Source: an uncultured Phascolarctobacterium sp. (lineage in GTDB: Bacteria > Bacillota > Negativicutes > Acidaminococcales > Acidaminococcaceae). From it: DNA of 8,692 bases. Location of the stretch: NCBI GenBank assembly GCA_900551335.1, contig URVO01000047.1, forward strand, positions 1 through 8,692, given 5' to 3'. Each line of letters begins with the position of its first letter. Positions within the stretch are counted from its first letter, which is position 1. Shown in pieces: positions 5,651 to 8,692 of the stretch. The notes below the pieces were generated by a model, which ran no database searches, was not told where the DNA came from, and was given only the letters and a program-made list of their open reading frames with translations. Position numbers and translations under genes: made by a program.

Positions 5651-7240
5651 ATGCCGCGAAAATATTGGCTGATGCTTTTTATAGCTGCCGCAGTGCTGCT
5701 TTTTGCAGGTAATGGCAGCCTGCTGGTTACGGACAGCGTGGAGTCTAACTATGCGCTGACAGCGAAGGAGATGGTTTTGAGCGGGGACTGGCTTTCGCCG
5801 CAGATTTATGGTCATTATTGGTATGACAAGCCGATTTTCTTTTATTGGCTGACAGCCTTAGCCTATAAAATATTTGGCTTTACGGAGTTTGCTTCGCGCT
5901 TTTTTCCTGCGCTGTTTGGCTTGGGCGGCCTGGCCCTGGTGGCATGGGGCGGCAGCAGGCTGAACAATGAGCGCAGTGGCTTTTGCAGTGCGCTGGTGCT
6001 CTTGAGCAGTGTGGAGTTTTTTCTCATCAGCAAATCGGTGATTACTGATGCCGTGCTGTTCTTTTTCTTCAGCGCGACGCTGCTGTTCTTCTATCTTGGC
6101 TATCGCGACGGCAAGGCGAGCTATTGGTATATCATGTATGGCGCGGCAGGCCTTGCGGTTCTGACGAAGGGGCCGATTGGCGTGCTGCTGCCGGGACTGA
6201 TTATTACGCTGTTTCTTTTGTGGCAGCGAGATTGGCGCGTGCTGAAGCGGATGCGTCTTGTAAGCGGCACGCTGCTGTGCCTGGCGGTGGCTGTGCCCTG
6301 GTATGCGGCGATGTACAGCCTGCACGGCAGCGATTTTATCAATACCTTCTTTGGTACGCATAATTTTTTGCGGGCAACAGTTTCTGAGCACCCGCGTGAC
6401 GATGTGTTTTATTATTATACACTCGTAAATTTATTGGCACTTTTTCCGTGGAGCGGCCTTGTGCCCTGGGCGGCTTATAAATGGCAGCAGGCCGGACGCC
6501 CTAAGCTGACGGAGCAGCAAAGCTTCTTGCTGCTGTGGGCGTTGGTGGTTTTCGTATTTTTTCAGTGCATGGCGACGAAGTATATCACCTACACGTATCC
6601 GCTGCTGTTCCCTGCCAGCCTGCTGCTAGGCAGCTTGCTGACCAAGCAGGCAGAGTGTGTAAATGGCGGCTATATGTTCTTTGTCGGCGGTGGCTTAGGC
6701 GTGCTGCTTGTCGCTGCCTGGTGGGCGGAGAGCAGCAGGCTGGTGGCAACGGAGCTGCTGTTTTTGCTGCCCTTGGCACTTATTATCTGTGTGCTGCTTG
6801 ATTATATAATTCGTTTGTGCTCGGGCAAGCGTGCCTACAGCATTGCAGCGATGTCCGTGGTGTTCTACATTGCGCTGGTGTTCAGCATTGCTGTGCCGCT
6901 TAGCGAGCAGCGCAGCGCCAAGGATTTGGGCGAGATGCTGACAGCGCAGCATGTTCAGGAGGTAGGCTTATATGGCAAATATCCCACGTCCGCAGTATTT
7001 TACAGCAGCAGCAGAATCGTCAAGCTGCTGCAGGAGCAGGAGGTGGCAGGCTATGTGCCGAAGGATATGTCCTGGACGAGCAAAAACGTTATGCCTTATG
7101 CGACGCTGGAGCATAATCCCTACAGAATGGTTGTGGTTACGCCGTCAAGCTATAACAGCTTCGTTAATAAGCAGTACGAGCAGTGGCAGGTCGTCGACGC
7201 GGACAGCAGCTGGATTATGCTGCGGCTGAAGAAAAGCTAG
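5651..7240 (+). CDS. PMT_2/GT83 (ArnT-like) membrane glycosyltransferase
   Basis: This is a 529-residue polytopic enzyme expected to transfer a sugar from a polyprenyl-phosphate donor to an acceptor on the outer face of the inner membrane. The first helix lies at about 5-26. Then comes the family's first periplasmic loop, with D28/E31 in TDSVESNYALTAKEM, SGDW at 44-47, and YDKPIFFYWLTALAYKIFG from 58, which aligns with ArnT (ETRYAEISREM, SGDW, EKPIAGYW). A later motif, HNFLRATVSEHPRDDVFYYY, resembles the ArnT EH-x-x-RF and PFWYY region. About 11-13 membrane helices follow in the usual pattern. The C-terminal part from about 418 is a soluble, presumably periplasmic, domain as in ArnT. The acid pair is D-x-x-E rather than adjacent D-E. 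No arnABC-type sugar-synthesis genes are in view, so the sugar is unknown and calling it ArnT itself would overreach. Confidence 0.88.
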   Translation: MPRKYWLMLFIAAAVLLFAGNGSLLVTDSVESNYALTAKEMVLSGDWLSPQIYGHYWYDKPIFFYWLTALAYKIFGFTEFASRFFPALFGLGGLALVAWGGSRLNNERSGFCSALVLLSSVEFFLISKSVITDAVLFFFFSATLLFFYLGYRDGKASYWYIMYGAAGLAVLTKGPIGVLLPGLIITLFLLWQRDWRVLKRMRLVSGTLLCLAVAVPWYAAMYSLHGSDFINTFFGTHNFLRATVSEHPRDDVFYYYTLVNLLALFPWSGLVPWAAYKWQQAGRPKLTEQQSFLLLWALVVFVFFQCMATKYITYTYPLLFPASLLLGSLLTKQAECVNGGYMFFVGGGLGVLLVAAWWAESSRLVATELLFLLPLALIICVLLDYIIRLCSGKRAYSIAAMSVVFYIALVFSIAVPLSEQRSAKDLGEMLTAQHVQEVGLYGKYPTSAVFYSSSRIVKLLQEQEVAGYVPKDMSWTSKNVMPYATLEHNPYRMVVVTPSSYNSFVNKQYEQWQVVDADSSWIMLRLKKS

Positions 7241-7267
7241 GCTGAGATATTTATGCAAAAATAAAAG

Positions 7268-7298
7268 TGCTTGCGGCGGTTGGCTGCAAGCATTTTTT
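7268..7298 (+). terminator. Intrinsic terminator after the glycosyltransferase gene
   Basis: Arms TGCTTGCGGC (7268-7277) and GCTGCAAGCA (7283-7292) form a 10-bp stem with one G-U pair and a GGTTG loop, followed by six T residues (7293-7298). It begins 27 nt after the stop codon. Confidence 0.93.
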
Positions 7299-7328
7299 AA
7301 TTAAAGAAGAATTAAGCTTTACAGGATA

Positions 7329-7337
7329 TGCTATAAT
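7329..7337 (+). promoter_or_regulatory. Extended -10 promoter of the MFS transporter gene
   Basis: TGCTATAAT is a perfect extended -10 element 32 nt before the ATG at 7370. No good -35 hexamer lies 16-18 nt upstream, which is acceptable for an extended -10 promoter. A 10-nt direct repeat TAATTAAAGA flanks it at 7298-7307 and 7341-7350. Confidence 0.75.
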
Positions 7338-7356
7338 AAGTAATTAAAGACTTGCT

Positions 7357-7362
7357 AGGAGG
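7357..7362 (+). promoter_or_regulatory. Shine-Dalgarno site fixing the MFS start
   Basis: A consensus AGGAGG lies 7 nt before the ATG at 7370. In-frame candidates at TTG 7352 (overlapping the site) and ATG 7364 (1 nt after it) are spaced wrongly, so translation should begin MHNKNSAM. Confidence 0.9.
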
Positions 7363-7369
7363 CATGATA

Positions 7370-8566
7370 ATGCATAATAAAAATTCTGCTATGGCGTTTA
7401 TTGTTTTGCTTGGTGTTGTAAGCTTGTTCAGCGATATGACGCATGAGGCAGCAACGAGCATCAAGGGCGCGTACTTGTTAATTTTGGGAGCTAGTGCTTC
7501 TACTATTGGTTTTATTTCTGGTGTGGGCGAGCTTTTAGGCTACGGCCTGCGCTATCTTTTTGGGCGTCTGGTTGATAAAACGCATAATTATTGGGGCTTT
7601 ATGATTTTAGGCTATGCCGTGGATGTTTTCGCTGTGCCTGCGCTTGCACTTGTGCATCGCGATGGGTGGATTGCCGCCTGTGTGCTGCTCGTCATTGAGC
7701 GTATTGGCAAGGCAATAAAGAAGCCTGCGAAAAATACAATCCTTTCATTTGCGGCAACGCAGGAGGGGGTTGGCAAAAGCTTTGCGATACAGGAGGCCTT
7801 GGACCAACTGGGTGCCTTCATCGGACCTTTGCTGCTTTATGTGGTCATGCTTTATAAGCACGGCGATGAATATGAGGTGTATAATTCGGCTTTTGCTTTC
7901 CTGACTTTGCCTGCTATTTGCACGCTTGCTTTCCTGCTCTTCGCCAAAAGACGTTTCCCCAATCCGGAAGCCTTTGAGCCAGAAGCTAAGGAGGAAAAAA
8001 AGACAGGCTTCGTGGGCAAAAAAAGCTTTTATTTCTATCTTGCAGGCATCAGCTGCTTTGCCTTTGGCTTCGTAGATTTTCCGCTGGTGACTATGCATCT
8101 GGCGAAAAACAAGATTTTTGACGATAGTGTGCTGCCGCTGCTTTATTCTGGCGCCATGCTTGTGGATGCTGTTGCAGCGCTCTTCTTTGGCTGGCTGTTC
8201 GATAAAATGCGCACGCGAGCACTTGTTATATCTACGGCCATTTCGGCCTTTTTCGCTGTCTTTGCCTTTGGCATGACCTCGCCTGCTATGATTATGCTGG
8301 GCGTGGCTTTGTGGGGCGTGGGCATGGGCGCGCAGGAATCCATTATGAAGGCCGCTGTTGCGACGATGACGAGCAAGGAGCATCGTGCCAGCAGCTATGG
8401 TGCATTTGAATTTTTCTTTGGCCTAGCATGGTTCTTGGGCAGCTGGGCTCTGGGAGCAATTTATGATTATTCGCTGCAGGGCTTTATTATCATTTCTGTA
8501 GCAGCGCAGCTTGTTGCCTTGCCCTGTTACCTTTTAAGCGAGCGCAGCCTTGCTCACGAAGGCTAA
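7370..8566 (+). CDS. Major facilitator superfamily transporter, uncharacterised subfamily
   Basis: This is a 398-residue inner-membrane transporter of two six-helix halves joined by a basic/acidic cytoplasmic loop at about 191-225 (KRRFPNPEAFEPEAKEEKK). The loop 2-3 motif appears as GRLVDKTHNYWG and its counterpart in the second half as GWLFDKMRTR. The first helix carries unusual charges in LFSDMTHEAATSIKGAYL, and a second signature is ERIGKAIKKPAKN followed by QEALDQLGAFIGPLL. I recognise these as marks of a widespread MFS group (typically SDMTYEGARSITGPYL and ERIGKAIRSPARD), whose substrate is, to my knowledge, not established. Charged residues in helix 1 suggest proton coupling (inference). 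It has its own promoter and is separated from the glycosyltransferase by a strong terminator, so co-regulation is not implied. No clear intrinsic terminator follows. Confidence 0.93.
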   Translation: MHNKNSAMAFIVLLGVVSLFSDMTHEAATSIKGAYLLILGASASTIGFISGVGELLGYGLRYLFGRLVDKTHNYWGFMILGYAVDVFAVPALALVHRDGWIAACVLLVIERIGKAIKKPAKNTILSFAATQEGVGKSFAIQEALDQLGAFIGPLLLYVVMLYKHGDEYEVYNSAFAFLTLPAICTLAFLLFAKRRFPNPEAFEPEAKEEKKTGFVGKKSFYFYLAGISCFAFGFVDFPLVTMHLAKNKIFDDSVLPLLYSGAMLVDAVAALFFGWLFDKMRTRALVISTAISAFFAVFAFGMTSPAMIMLGVALWGVGMGAQESIMKAAVATMTSKEHRASSYGAFEFFFGLAWFLGSWALGAIYDYSLQGFIIISVAAQLVALPCYLLSERSLAHEG

Positions 8567-8590
8567 GCGTTTCAATCTTTACACTTCAGC

Positions 8591-8608
8591 ATGTATTTGT
8601 GTATACAT
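8591..8608. repeat. Short AT-rich palindrome after the MFS gene
   Basis: ATGTAT (8591-8596) and ATACAT (8603-8608) are perfect reverse complements with a 6-nt spacer TTGTGT. It is followed by A residues rather than T residues, so it is not a plus-strand terminator. It lies 44 nt upstream of a -10 element and could be an operator for the next gene. Confidence 0.4.
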
Positions 8609-8629
8609 AAAAAAACTTTGAAAAAAGGC

Positions 8630-8657
8630 TTGCTTTCTTCTGAAAGTGTGTTATAAT
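8630..8657 (+). promoter_or_regulatory. Promoter reading out of the right edge
   Basis: A perfect extended -10 TGTTATAAT (8649-8657) has a partial -35 TTGCTT (8630-8635) 16 nt upstream of the hexamer. Transcription should start near 8664 and continue past the window into an unseen + strand gene or RNA. No start codon with a convincing ribosome-binding site is visible before the edge. Confidence 0.7.
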
Positions 8658-8692
8658 AGCGTACATAAGTAAATAACGAGTGGATGATGTAT

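Noticed and set aside
5858..6391. 177-residue minus-strand open frame opposite the glycosyltransferase
   Set aside because: The composition (runs of Gln, Lys, Ala, His) is that of an antisense shadow of a Leu/Phe-rich membrane protein, and no promoter or ribosome-binding site is apparent.
7745..8383. 212-residue minus-strand open frame opposite the MFS gene
   Set aside because: It lies entirely antisense to a well-supported transporter and shows no recognisable domain or start signals.
8591..8608. Palindrome after the MFS gene as its intrinsic terminator
   Set aside because: The stem is only 6 bp, AT-rich, and followed by A residues rather than T residues on the + strand.
1..8692. CRISPR array, tRNA/rRNA genes, prophage or toxin-antitoxin modules
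   Set aside because: No regularly spaced direct repeats, cloverleaf-like segments, integrase/phage proteins or small paired ORFs were found on reading both strands.

Overview
The window appears to come from a diderm Firmicute, most likely a member of the Negativicutes (Selenomonas/Veillonella/Phascolarctobacterium type). The evidence is a clearly Firmicutes-type RNA polymerase beta' subunit, with no insert between the trigger helices, together with an ArnT/PMT-type polyprenyl-phosphate glycosyltransferase of the kind that modifies lipopolysaccharide. The class-level placement is inference; no rRNA or tRNA is present to confirm it. All six genes lie on the + strand.

Layout. Positions 2-3016 hold the C-terminal three quarters of rpoC, cut by the left edge. 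A hairpin that looks like a terminator (3030-3068) separates it from a 130-codon gene of unknown function (3082-3474), which ends at a strong intrinsic terminator (3481-3537). Next is an OmpR-family response regulator (3605-4270) overlapping by 11 nt with its membrane histidine kinase (4260-5543). After a 107-nt gap comes a membrane glycosyltransferase of the PMT_2/GT83 type (5651-7240) with its own terminator (7268-7298). A major facilitator transporter (7370-8566) follows, with its own extended -10 promoter. The last 126 nt hold a small palindrome and a good promoter reading out of the window.

How the parts may work together. The two-component pair could sense an envelope condition and control envelope modification by the adjacent glycosyltransferase, as PmrAB controls arnT in Proteobacteria. 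Support here is only adjacency and an 18-bp perfect inverted repeat: one arm lies just upstream of the regulator gene and the other just upstream of the glycosyltransferase gene. A second dyad (10-bp arms) encloses a possible -10 element of the glycosyltransferase. The MFS gene has its own promoter and may be independent.

Most notable observations. (1) In beta', the small module between the first and second zinc-ligand cysteines appears in three diverged tandem copies, giving 227 residues where E. coli and Bacillus have about 75. (2) The 18-bp inverted repeat brackets the two-component operon. (3) rpoC is not followed by the usual rpsL-rpsG-fusA-tuf cluster. I see no CRISPR array, insertion sequence, phage gene, toxin-antitoxin pair or obvious new defence system; most of the window is ordinary chromosomal sequence.
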